Source: Streptomyces pactum (GTDB lineage: Bacteria > Actinomycetota > Actinomycetes > Streptomycetales > Streptomycetaceae). From it: 64,000 nt of DNA. Under the pieces are notes generated by a model, which saw only the letters and a list, made by a program, of their open reading frames with translations, was not told where the DNA came from and did no database searches. Numbering within the stretch: position 1 is the stretch's first letter; the number at the start of each line of letters is the position of its first letter. Location: contig NZ_CP019724.1 in NCBI RefSeq assembly GCF_002005225.1, positions 1,178,001 through 1,242,000 on the forward strand. Direction: 5' to 3'. A program made the translations under genes and the position numbers. This document shows, piece by piece, positions 37,423 through 45,080 of the stretch.

Positions 37423-37836
37423 TCAGCTCGCCGGCTCGCTGATGTTCACCATCCAGGGGACGCCGAACCGGTCCGTGCACATGCCGAAGACGTCGCCCCA
37501 CATCTGCTTCTCCAGCGGCACGGCGACGGAGCCGCCGGCGGACAGCTTCTCCCAGTAGCCGCGCAGCTCTGCCTCGTCATCGCCGCTGAGGCTCACCGAG
37601 AAGTTGTTTCCCGGGCTGTGCTCCATGCCGGGCGGGGTGTCGGCGCCCATCAGGGTGAACCCGCTCGGCGTCTCCAGCATGCCGTGCATGATCTTGTCGG
37701 CCTGGGGGGCGTCGGACTCGCCGACCGCACCGAAGGTGTTCAGCGCCAGGGTGCCGCCGAACACCTGCTCGTAGAACTCCATCGCCTGTCGGGCGTCGCC
37801 GTCGAAGCTGAGGTAGGGGTTGAGACGTGAGGTCAT
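37423..37836 (-). CDS. VOC/PhnB-like glyoxalase-fold protein
   Basis: This 137-aa vicinal-oxygen-chelate protein of the PhnB/3-demethylubiquinone-methyltransferase-like group has LNPYLSFDGDARQAMEFYEQVFGGTL, IMHGMLETPSGFTLMGAD and EKQMWGDVFGMCTDRFGVPWMVNIS. It is likely a small metal-binding dimer of unknown substrate. GGAGG precedes the ATG at 37836. It is convergent with iolG and appears unrelated to inositol use. Confidence 0.88.
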   Translation of the reverse strand: MTSRLNPYLSFDGDARQAMEFYEQVFGGTLALNTFGAVGESDAPQADKIMHGMLETPSGFTLMGADTPPGMEHSPGNNFSVSLSGDDEAELRGYWEKLSAGGSVAVPLEKQMWGDVFGMCTDRFGVPWMVNISEPAS

Positions 37837-37951
37837 GACTGCCTCCGGAACGGACGAATTGCCAGTGCTGTGCACGCTAGCGCGCACCACTGACAACGGC
37901 CCGCCGAGTGGCGCGCCGGCGGGACCCCGTCCCGCCGGCGCGGTCGGCCTC

Positions 37952-38005
37952 GGGTCTGAGGCGTCTAAGGCGTCTGACGCGCCTGACGCGCCTGACGCGT
38001 CTCAG
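37952..38005. repeat. 9-bp tandem repeat upstream of the VOC gene
   Basis: Six imperfect copies of GCGTCTGAC/GCGCCTGAC in 9-bp register fill the space between the VOC gene and the end of the isomerase gene. Confidence 0.85.
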
Positions 38006-38039
38006 AGTCCCACGCCTCTCGGACGCCGCAGATGACGCC

Positions 38040-38942
38040 TCATGCGCCGCAGGAGCGCAGGAACCTGCGCGTCCTGACGGCGATGGGCAGGGGCTTGTCG
38101 GGCTCGCAGGGGTACATGTCCTGCTCGACGATGGCGAACAGGTCCACGCCCAGCTTCTGGGCCGCCGTGAGCACCGGACCCAGCTCGGGCACGCCGGCGG
38201 GCGGTTCGCACATCACCCCGCGCTGCACGGCCGGCCCGAACGGCACCCCGCCCGCCCGCACCTCGGCGAGGATCTCCGGGTCGACCTGCTTGAGGTGCAG
38301 GTAGCCGATGCGCTCGCCGTAGGTCTCGATCAGCTTGACGCTGTCGCCGCCGCAGTAGGCGTAGTGCCCGGTGTCCAGGCAGAGGCCGACGAGGTCGGAG
38401 TCGGTGGCGTCGAGGAAGCGCTCGACGTGCTCCTCGGTGTCGATGTGGGTGTCGGCGTGCGGGTGGACGACGATGTCCAGCCCGTAGGCCTCCCGCACCT
38501 CGTGCCCGAGGCGTTCCATGCCCTTGGTCAGGTGCGCCCACTGCTCACCGGTCAGCTCCGGCGGCTCCAGGATCTCGGCGGTCTTGTCGTCGCGCCAGAA
38601 GGACGGGATGACGACGAGGTGCTTCGCGTCCATCGCCTGGGTGAGGGCGGCGACGCGGCTGACCTGCTCCCAGGTGGCGTCCCATTCGGAGGGGCCGCGG
38701 TGCAGGCCGCAGAAGATGGTGCCCGCGGAGACCTTGAGGCCGCGCCGGGTCACCTCGTCGGTGAGCCGGGCCGGGTCGGTGGGGAGGTAGCCGTAGGGGC
38801 CCAGTTCGATCCACTCGTAGCCGGCCCCGGTGACCTCGTCGAGGAAGCGTTCCCAGGGCACCTGCCGGGGGTCGTCGGGGAACCAGACGCCCCAGGAGTC
38901 GGGGGCCGAGCCGACGCGGATGCGGTCGAGGGCAGCGGGCAT
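38040..38942 (-). CDS. Sugar phosphate isomerase/epimerase (IolE/IolI-like TIM barrel)
   Basis: This 300-aa AP-endonuclease-2-type TIM barrel begins RIRVGSAPDSWGVWFPDDP and has the metal-ligand stretches VVHPHADTHIDTEEHVERFLD near residue 165, LCLDTGHYAYCGGD near 195 and GYLHLKQVD near 220. In this setting it should be inosose dehydratase (IolE) or isomerase (IolI), acting on 2-keto-myo-inositol; sequence alone does not separate them. It is the last gene of the leftward importer operon, one base after the ATPase stop. Confidence 0.85.
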   Translation of the reverse strand: MPAALDRIRVGSAPDSWGVWFPDDPRQVPWERFLDEVTGAGYEWIELGPYGYLPTDPARLTDEVTRRGLKVSAGTIFCGLHRGPSEWDATWEQVSRVAALTQAMDAKHLVVIPSFWRDDKTAEILEPPELTGEQWAHLTKGMERLGHEVREAYGLDIVVHPHADTHIDTEEHVERFLDATDSDLVGLCLDTGHYAYCGGDSVKLIETYGERIGYLHLKQVDPEILAEVRAGGVPFGPAVQRGVMCEPPAGVPELGPVLTAAQKLGVDLFAIVEQDMYPCEPDKPLPIAVRTRRFLRSCGA

Positions 38943-38943
38943 G

Positions 38944-39951
38944 TCAGGCCTTCCCTTCGGCGGTGCCGGGTGCGTCGGCGCCGGGCTCGGCGGGGTCACA
39001 GGCGGCGCTTGCGGAGACGGCGGTGCGGGCCGCCGCGGGGCCGACGGCGCCGGCCTTCGCGGGGCCGGGCGCGGGAGCCCCCGGCTCGTCTTCCGGCAGT
39101 GCCTCCACGTCCACCCCGCCGACCTGCGCCAGCTCGTGCTTGAGGGCGGCGAGTTCGGCGCCGCCCGCCATGTGGTTGGTGAGTTCCCCGAGGGTGATGT
39201 CGGCGCGCGCGGCGCTGAGTTCGAGGGTGCCCAGGCGCAGCACGCTGAAGTGGTCGCCGACCATGTAGGCGTGGTGCGGGTTGTGGGTGATGAAGATGAC
39301 GCCGAGGCCGCGTTCGCGGGCGGCGGCGACGTACTTGAGGACCACGCCGGACTGCTTGACGCCGAGGGCGGCGGTGGGCTCGTCGAGGATGAGGACACGG
39401 GCGCCGAAGTAGACGGCGCGGGCGATGGCGACGCACTGGCGCTGGCCGCCGGAGAGCGTGCCGATGGGCTGCTCCAGGTCGTCCAGGACGATGCCCATGT
39501 TGCGCAGTTCCTCGTCGGCCGTCTTCTTCATGCGGGCGATGTCGAGGCGGCGCACGGGCCAGGGGCCCTTGGTCATCTCGGAGCCGAGGAAGAAGTTGCG
39601 CCACACCGGCATCAGGGGCACGGTGGCGAGATCCTGGTAGACGGTGGCGATGCCCCGGGCCAGGGCGTCGCGGGGGGTGTTGAAGCGCACGGTCTCGCCG
39701 TCGACGAGGAACTCGCCCTCGGTGTGCTGGTGCAGCCCTGAGATGATCTTGATGAGGGTGGACTTGCCGGCGCCGTTGTCACCGAGTACGCAGGTGACCC
39801 GGCCGGGGTGGACGGCGAGGTCGACGCCGTGCAGGGCGCGGATGTTGCCGTAGGCCTTGCCGGCGCCGCGCAGTTGGACGATCGGCCGGTCGGCCTCGGG
39901 GGCGGTGTCCGCGAGGACGGCCCCGTGGGTGCCGGCGGTCTTGCTGGTCAT
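38944..39951 (-). CDS. Sugar (inositol) ABC importer ATPase
   Basis: This 335-aa single-domain ATPase of the monosaccharide CUT2-type importers has Walker [10 protein letters not shown] near residue 57, signature LSGGQRQ near 162 and Walker B LILDEPT near 185. Typical RbsA proteins have two ATPase domains; this has one, like FrcA. The last 55 or so residues are an Ala/Pro/Gly tail with no family counterpart. It lies 6 bp after the permease gene and 1 bp before the isomerase gene. Inositol is the inferred substrate. Confidence 0.9.
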   Translation of the reverse strand: MTSKTAGTHGAVLADTAPEADRPIVQLRGAGKAYGNIRALHGVDLAVHPGRVTCVLGDNGAGKSTLIKIISGLHQHTEGEFLVDGETVRFNTPRDALARGIATVYQDLATVPLMPVWRNFFLGSEMTKGPWPVRRLDIARMKKTADEELRNMGIVLDDLEQPIGTLSGGQRQCVAIARAVYFGARVLILDEPTAALGVKQSGVVLKYVAAARERGLGVIFITHNPHHAYMVGDHFSVLRLGTLELSAARADITLGELTNHMAGGAELAALKHELAQVGGVDVEALPEDEPGAPAPGPAKAGAVGPAAARTAVSASAACDPAEPGADAPGTAEGKA

Positions 39952-39957
39952 TTCCGA

Positions 39958-41037
39958 TCACCTCCGGGTCGCCGCGCGGCGGACCCACAGATTGATGAGG
40001 ACGGCGCCGAGGAGCATCACGCCGAGGAAGGCCTTGAACCAGTCCGGGTTCCAGCCGGCGAAGACGATGCCCTGGTTCACCATGCCGAACATGAAGGCGC
40101 CGAAGACCGGGCCGATGGCGGAGCCGTAGCCGCCGGTGAGCAGGCAGCCGCCGATCACGGCCGCGGCGATGTAGATGAGCTCCTGGCCGACGCCCTCGCC
40201 GGACTGCACGGTGTTGAAGGAGAAGAGCTGGTGCATGCCGACGAACCAGGCGCCGAAGCCGACCAGCATGAACAGCGAGATCTTGGTGAAGGTGACGGGG
40301 ACGCCGACCGCGCGGGCGCTGTCCTTGTTGCCGCCGACCGCGAAGATCCAGTTGCCGTACTTGGTGCGCAGCAGCACCCAGGTGGCCAGGGCGGCGAAGA
40401 CCAGCCACCACACGACCGTGATCTTCACCTGGACGCCGCCGACGTCGAAGGACGAGGCGAAGAGCGCCTTGGCCTGCTCGAAGCCGTCCATGTCGCTGAT
40501 GTCGTCGGTGGCGACGTTGCCGGTGACGAGCTTGGTGACCGCGAGATTGACGCCCTGGAGGATCAGGAAGGTCCCGAGCGTCACCAGGAAGCTCGGCAGG
40601 CCGGTCTTCACCAGTACCCAGCCGTTGAACGCGCCGACCGCGAGGGAGACCACGAGGGCGACGATCACGCCCGCCCAGACGTTCATGGTGAGCTGGTAGC
40701 TCAGCATGCTCGCGGTGAGCGCCGAGGTGACCACGGCGACACCTGCCGACAGGTCGAACTCGCCGCCGATCATCAGCAGGGCGACCGGCAGCGCCATGAT
40801 GCCGATGGTGGACGACTGGTACAGGACCGTCGCCATGGAGCCGCCCTCGCGGACCGCGGGGGCGGCGATCAGGAAGAAGACGAACACGGCGACGGCGCCG
40901 AGGAAGACCCCGACCTCGGGCCGGGCGAGCAGCCGCAGCGCCAGGGAGCGCTGCCGGGTCCGTCCGTCGGCCTGCCCCGGGCCGGGGGCCGGCGGTGTGC
41001 TCACCGCCGGCTCAGCCTGTTGGGTCACGCTCATCAC
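39958..41037 (-). CDS. Sugar (inositol) ABC importer permease
   Basis: This 359-aa permease of the RbsC/FrcC group has about ten hydrophobic segments. It shows GGEFDLSAGVAVVTSALTASML near residue 115, a permease-loop region GNWIFAVGGNKDSARAVGVPVTFTKISLFMLVG near 225, and LIYIAAAVIGGCLLTGGYGSAIGPVFGAFMFGMVNQGI near 285. The start is GTG 41037, overlapping the upstream stop as GTGA, or the next codon ATG 41034. It forms the channel for the binding protein encoded just upstream. Confidence 0.92.
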   Translation of the reverse strand: MMSVTQQAEPAVSTPPAPGPGQADGRTRQRSLALRLLARPEVGVFLGAVAVFVFFLIAAPAVREGGSMATVLYQSSTIGIMALPVALLMIGGEFDLSAGVAVVTSALTASMLSYQLTMNVWAGVIVALVVSLAVGAFNGWVLVKTGLPSFLVTLGTFLILQGVNLAVTKLVTGNVATDDISDMDGFEQAKALFASSFDVGGVQVKITVVWWLVFAALATWVLLRTKYGNWIFAVGGNKDSARAVGVPVTFTKISLFMLVGFGAWFVGMHQLFSFNTVQSGEGVGQELIYIAAAVIGGCLLTGGYGSAIGPVFGAFMFGMVNQGIVFAGWNPDWFKAFLGVMLLGAVLINLWVRRAATRR

Positions 41038-42056
41038 CGGGTGCCCTTCGCGGCGAACTCGGCGACGGCCTTCACGTTGGACTTGTCGACGAAGGCCGGG
41101 CCGGTCAGCACCGGCTGCTCACCGCCGCCGCTGTAGTTGCCGTTGTTCTTGTAGAGCCACAGGCCGTCGACGGCCAGGTAGCCCTGGAGGTAGGGCTGCT
41201 GGTCGACGGCGAACTCGATGTCGCCCTTCTCGATGGCGCCGGTCAGCTCCTTGTTGAGGTCGAAGGTGGCGACCTTCGCCTTGCTGCCGGTCTCCTCGAC
41301 CGACTGCACGGCGGTCATGGCGAACGGGGCGCCGAGCGTGACGAGGTGGTCGATGGAGTCGTCCTGCTTGAGCTTGGCGGTGACGGTCGACTTCACCGAG
41401 GGCATGTCGGTGCCGTTGACGTAGAGGTTCTCGATCGAGCCCTCGAAGGTCTTCTTCACGCCGTCGCAGCGCTGGGTGAGGCCGACGTTGCCCTGCTCGT
41501 GGATGACGCAGACGGCCTTCTTGGCGCCGTCCTCGTTCAGCCGCTTGCCGAGCGCCTCGCCGGCCACGGTCTCGTCCTGGCCGAAGAACTCCATCAGGCC
41601 GAGCTTCTTCCAGTCCGCCAGACCGGAGTTGAGCCCGACCACGGGTATGCCGGCCTTCTCCGCCTTGCCGAGGACGCTCCGGAGGGCGTCCGGCTTGGCG
41701 AGGGTGACGGCGATGCCGTCGACCTTCTGGTCGATCGCGTTCTGCACCAGGTTCGCCTGGTCGCCCGCGTTCGGGTTGGCGGAGTAGACGAGCTTGATGT
41801 TGTCCTTGGCGGCGGCGGCCTCGGCGCCCTTGCGGACGATGTCCCAGAAGGTGTCACCGGCGGCCTGGTGCGTGACCAGGGCGACCGTCATGCGGGGGGT
41901 GTTCGCCTTGCCCGCGGAGGCACCCGAGCCCCCTTCCTCGTCGGCCTTCTTGCCCCCGGAGCTGCTGGAGCAGCCGGCGAGGGTCAGGGCCGCGGCGGCG
42001 GCGAGGGCCAACGCGGGGGCGAATCCGCGGGAGCGGGCGTGCGAAGAGCGGTCCAT
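41034..42056 (-). CDS. Sugar (inositol)-binding lipoprotein of ABC importer
   Basis: This 340-aa extracytoplasmic binding protein has a lipoprotein signal (positively charged start, hydrophobic stretch, lipobox LAGC near residue 28, then a Ser/Gly linker) and a periplasmic-binding-protein type 1 fold (VALVTHQAAGDTFWDIVRKGAEAAA, IAVTLAKPDALRSVLGKAEKAGIPVVGLNSG). It captures the sugar for the importer; inositol is inferred from the surrounding iol genes. First gene of the leftward operon, its promoter faces iolC across a shared operator. Confidence 0.92.
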   Translation of the reverse strand: MDRSSHARSRGFAPALALAAAAALTLAGCSSSSGGKKADEEGGSGASAGKANTPRMTVALVTHQAAGDTFWDIVRKGAEAAAAKDNIKLVYSANPNAGDQANLVQNAIDQKVDGIAVTLAKPDALRSVLGKAEKAGIPVVGLNSGLADWKKLGLMEFFGQDETVAGEALGKRLNEDGAKKAVCVIHEQGNVGLTQRCDGVKKTFEGSIENLYVNGTDMPSVKSTVTAKLKQDDSIDHLVTLGAPFAMTAVQSVEETGSKAKVATFDLNKELTGAIEKGDIEFAVDQQPYLQGYLAVDGLWLYKNNGNYSGGGEQPVLTGPAFVDKSNVKAVAEFAAKGTR

Positions 42057-42161
42057 CTTTCCTGCACCTCACTGTGGGACTGTGCGACGGGGAGCCGTGT
42101 GCCAGACCAGAGAAGAACGGCTGTTGCGCTGGGACCGGATACAAGTCCTTGGGACGTCCGC

Positions 42162-42225
42162 TGTCAATACTTTGTTAAGACATCATTTCACAAGCAGGTC
42201 CGAATGTAAGTACAAAGTATTGACA
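42162..42225. promoter_or_regulatory. Divergent inositol operator/promoter pair
   Basis: Two perfect 14-bp inverted arms, TGTCAATACTTTGT (42162-42175) and ACAAAGTATTGACA (42212-42225), are 36 bp apart in an AT-rich patch. Each ends in TTGACA oriented as a -35: rightward TTGACA-N17-TACACC toward iolC, leftward TTGACA-N17-TTGTAT toward the binding-protein gene. A repressor on each arm would cover both -35 boxes. The GntR protein encoded at 46981 is the natural candidate. Confidence 0.8.
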
Positions 42226-42290
42226 TGGTCGGCCGGGAGTCATACACCTGGGAGGCGGCAGGCCCCCGCCCAGCCCGAGGAGCGTCGCAC

Positions 42291-43253
42291 ATGGCCGAGT
42301 CAGTCCCGCATTTCGATCTGATCACGATGGGCCGCATCGGGGTCGATCTCTATCCTTTGCAGACGGGTGTACCCCTGGCGGAGGTTGAGACCTTCGGCAA
42401 GTTTCTCGGCGGTTCGGCCGCCAACGTGGCGGTCGCCGCCGCGCGTCTCGGCCGCGCCACGGCCGTCGTCACCCGCACGGGCGACGACCCGTTCGGCGGC
42501 TACCTGCACGGGGCGCTGAAGGAGTTCGGTGTCGACGACCGCTGGGTCACCCCGGTCGCCGCGTATCCGACGCCCGTCACCTTCTGCGAGATCTTCCCGC
42601 CGGACGACTTCCCGCTCTACTTCTACCGCCGCCCCAAGGCCCCCGACCTGGAGATCCATCCGGAGGAGCTGGACCTCGACGCGATCCGCGCGGCCGCCGT
42701 CTTCTGGATCACCGGCACCGGGCTGAGCGAGGAACCGAGCCGTACCGCGACCCTGGCCGCCCTGGCCCACCGTGCCAAGGCCGGCACCACGGTCTTCGAC
42801 CTCGACTGGCGCCCCATGTTCTGGACCGACCCCGGCCAGGCCCGCCCGTACTACGCGCAGGCGCTGCGGCACGCGACCGTCGCGGTCGGCAACCTCGACG
42901 AGTGCGAGATCGCCACGGGCCTGCGCGAGCCGCGCGCCTGCGCCGACGCGCTGCTGGCGGCCGGCGTGGAACTGGCCGTCGTCAAGCAGGGCCCGAGGGG
43001 CGTCCTCGCCGTGCACCGCGACGGCCGGAGTGCCGAGGTTCCGCCGGTGCCGGTCGAGGTGGTCAACGGGCTCGGCGCGGGCGACGCGTTCGGCGGCTCG
43101 CTCTGCCACGGGCTGCTCTCCGGCTGGGACCTCGAGCGGACCATGCGGTACGCCAACGCGGCCGGCGCCCTCGTCGCCTCCCGTCTCGCCTGTTCCTCCG
43201 CGATGCCCACCGTGGCGGAGGTCGACGACCTCCTCGCGCGAGCCACTCCCTGA
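42291..43253 (+). CDS. iolC: 5-Dehydro-2-deoxygluconokinase
   Basis: This 320-aa PfkB-family kinase phosphorylates 5-dehydro-2-deoxy-D-gluconate in inositol breakdown. It has FLGGSAANVAVAAARLG near residue 43, the iolC-like substrate segment YFYRRPKAPDLEIHPEELD near 105 and the catalytic GLGAGDAFGGSLCHGLL near 262 with the Asp base. AGGAGC precedes the ATG. It heads the rightward operon iolC-aldolase-iolB-iolD-gntR and is driven from the operator at 42212-42225. Confidence 0.93.
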   Translation: MAESVPHFDLITMGRIGVDLYPLQTGVPLAEVETFGKFLGGSAANVAVAAARLGRATAVVTRTGDDPFGGYLHGALKEFGVDDRWVTPVAAYPTPVTFCEIFPPDDFPLYFYRRPKAPDLEIHPEELDLDAIRAAAVFWITGTGLSEEPSRTATLAALAHRAKAGTTVFDLDWRPMFWTDPGQARPYYAQALRHATVAVGNLDECEIATGLREPRACADALLAAGVELAVVKQGPRGVLAVHRDGRSAEVPPVPVEVVNGLGAGDAFGGSLCHGLLSGWDLERTMRYANAAGALVASRLACSSAMPTVAEVDDLLARATP

Positions 43254-43266
43254 ACGGAGCTTCGTC

Positions 43267-44154
43267 TTGTCCCTCAGCATCCCCGACCTCACCGCGGTCA
43301 GAGCCCGGCACCCGGAGGCGATCGCCGAGGCGGCGGCCCGCCGGGTACGCCGACCGCTGATCGGCGACTCCGGCCGCCTGATGATCGTGGCCGCCGACCA
43401 TCCGGCGCGCGGCGCGCTCGGCGTCGGCGACCGTCGGCTCGCCATGGCCAACCGGGCCGACCTGCTGGAACGCCTGTGCACCGCACTGTCGCGGCCCGGC
43501 GTCGACGGGGTACTCGCCACCGCCGACGTGCTGGAGGACCTGCTGCTGCTCGGGGTGCTGGAGAACAAGGTCGTCATGGGCTCGATGAACCGCGGCGGCC
43601 TCGCGGGCGCCGCCTTCGAGATGGACGACCGGTTCACCGGCCACCGCGCCGAGGACATCGCCCGCCTGCGCTTCGACGCGGGCAAGCTGCTGCTGCGCAT
43701 CGACTACGACGACCCCGGTTCGCTGACGACGATGGAGTCCACCGCCCGCGCGGTCGACGCCATGGCCGCGCACGGACTGCCCGTCTTCGTCGAGCCGTTC
43801 ATCTCCCGCCGCGCCGAGGGCCGGGTCCGCAACGACCTGTCCGCCGAGGCCGTCACCCGGTCCGTGGCCATCGCCTCGGGCCTGGGCGGCACCTCCGCCT
43901 ACACCTGGCTGAAACTGCCCGTCACCCACGACCCGGACGACATGGGCGAGGTACTGGAGACCTCCACACTGCCCGCCGTCCTGCTCGGCGGTGACATAGG
44001 GGGCTCCCCCGCGGACCAGGCCGCCGCCTACGAACGCTGGCGCAAGGCGCTGCGGCTGCCCACCGTGCAGGGCCTGGTCGTCGGCCGCTCGCTGCTCTAC
44101 CCGGCCGAGGGCAGCGTGGAGCAGGCGGTGGACACGGCCGTCGGACTGCTGTGA
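43267..44154 (+). CDS. DeoC/LacD-type aldolase of inositol clusters (Cgl0159-like)
   Basis: This 295-aa (beta/alpha)8 protein matches the aldolase-like family found next to iolC in Corynebacterium and Streptomyces inositol operons. Features are RLMIVAADHPARGALGVG near residue 40, ENKVVMGSMNRGGLAGAAFEMDDRFTGH near 100, KLLLRIDYDDPGS near 140 and VEPFISRRAEGRVRN near 178. By position it should cleave 5-dehydro-2-deoxygluconate-6-phosphate (the IolJ step); that is inference. The start is TTG 43267, the only in-frame start near a GGAG (43257-43260), 13 bp after the iolC stop. Its stop is just before iolB. Confidence 0.85.
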   Translation: MSLSIPDLTAVRARHPEAIAEAAARRVRRPLIGDSGRLMIVAADHPARGALGVGDRRLAMANRADLLERLCTALSRPGVDGVLATADVLEDLLLLGVLENKVVMGSMNRGGLAGAAFEMDDRFTGHRAEDIARLRFDAGKLLLRIDYDDPGSLTTMESTARAVDAMAAHGLPVFVEPFISRRAEGRVRNDLSAEAVTRSVAIASGLGGTSAYTWLKLPVTHDPDDMGEVLETSTLPAVLLGGDIGGSPADQAAAYERWRKALRLPTVQGLVVGRSLLYPAEGSVEQAVDTAVGLL

Positions 44155-44186
44155 CCGACCAGGAGACGACGAGAGAGGACGAGGGG

Positions 44187-45080
44187 ATGACGTACCACCT
44201 TCCGGCGGGCAAGGCGGCAAACGGCGCCCATGCCGTGGACGTGACGCCCGAGAGCGCCGGCTGGGGCCACTCCGCCCTGCGCGTGCTCCGGCTGCCGCCC
44301 GGCGGCAGCCACACCTTCGACAGCGGCGACAGCGAGTGGATCGTCCTCCCGCTCAGCGGCGGCTGCACCGTCGCCACGGCCGACGACTTCGGTCGGGAGA
44401 CCTTCGAACTCGCGGGCCGCACGGACGTGTTCAGCGGCGTCAGCGACTTCGCGTATGTGCCGCGCGACGCCCGGACGACCGTGACCTCCCACGGCGGCGG
44501 CCGTTTCGCCCTCACCGGCGCCCGCTGCACCCGCCGTCTGCCCGCCCGTTACGGCCCGGCGTCGTCGGTGCCGGTGGAGCTGCGCGGCACGGGGAACTGC
44601 TCCCGCCAGGTCAACAACTTCGGGGCCGCCGGGGTCTTCGAGTGCGACAAGCTCATCGCGGTCGAGGTCATCACCCCGGGCGGCAACTGGTCCTCCTTCC
44701 CACCGCACAAGCACGACGAGCACCGCCCCGGCCAGGAGTCGGTGCTGGAGGAGATCTACTACTTCGAGTTCGCGGACCACGACGGCACCCCCGGCCTCGG
44801 CTACCAGCGGGTCTCCCCGTCCGGGCAGGGGCGGGGCACGGACGTGCTGGCCGAGGTGCGCGACGGCGACGTGGTCCTCATCCCCGACGGCTGGCACGGG
44901 CCGTCGATGGCCGTCCCCGGCCACGACATGTACTACCTCAACGTCATGGCCGGCCCGGAGGCCGAACGCGCCTGGCTGATCTGCGACCACCCCGACCACG
45001 CCTGGATCCGCGACACCTGGCCCGAGCAGCCGGTCGACTCCCGGCTGCCCCTCTACACCGCACCGGAGAGGTCCGCATGA
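44187..45080 (+). CDS. iolB: 5-Deoxy-glucuronate isomerase
   Basis: This 297-aa bicupin isomerises 5-deoxy-D-glucuronate to 5-dehydro-2-deoxygluconate. Characteristic stretches are YHLPAGKAANG at the start, GNCSRQVNNF near residue 148, SSFPPHKHDEHRP near 173 with metal-binding His, and EEIYYFEF near 190. ATG 44187 is preferred since IolB proteins start with this YHLPAG segment and GAGGGG precedes it. A GTG at 44151 overlapping the previous stop is an alternative. Its stop overlaps the iolD ATG. Confidence 0.94.
   Translation: MTYHLPAGKAANGAHAVDVTPESAGWGHSALRVLRLPPGGSHTFDSGDSEWIVLPLSGGCTVATADDFGRETFELAGRTDVFSGVSDFAYVPRDARTTVTSHGGGRFALTGARCTRRLPARYGPASSVPVELRGTGNCSRQVNNFGAAGVFECDKLIAVEVITPGGNWSSFPPHKHDEHRPGQESVLEEIYYFEFADHDGTPGLGYQRVSPSGQGRGTDVLAEVRDGDVVLIPDGWHGPSMAVPGHDMYYLNVMAGPEAERAWLICDHPDHAWIRDTWPEQPVDSRLPLYTAPERSA

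Noticed and set aside
44151..44186. GTG 44151 as the iolB start
   Set aside because: It overlaps the previous stop neatly, but IolB proteins begin at the YHLPAG segment and ATG 44187 has a better ribosome site. Kept as an alternative only.
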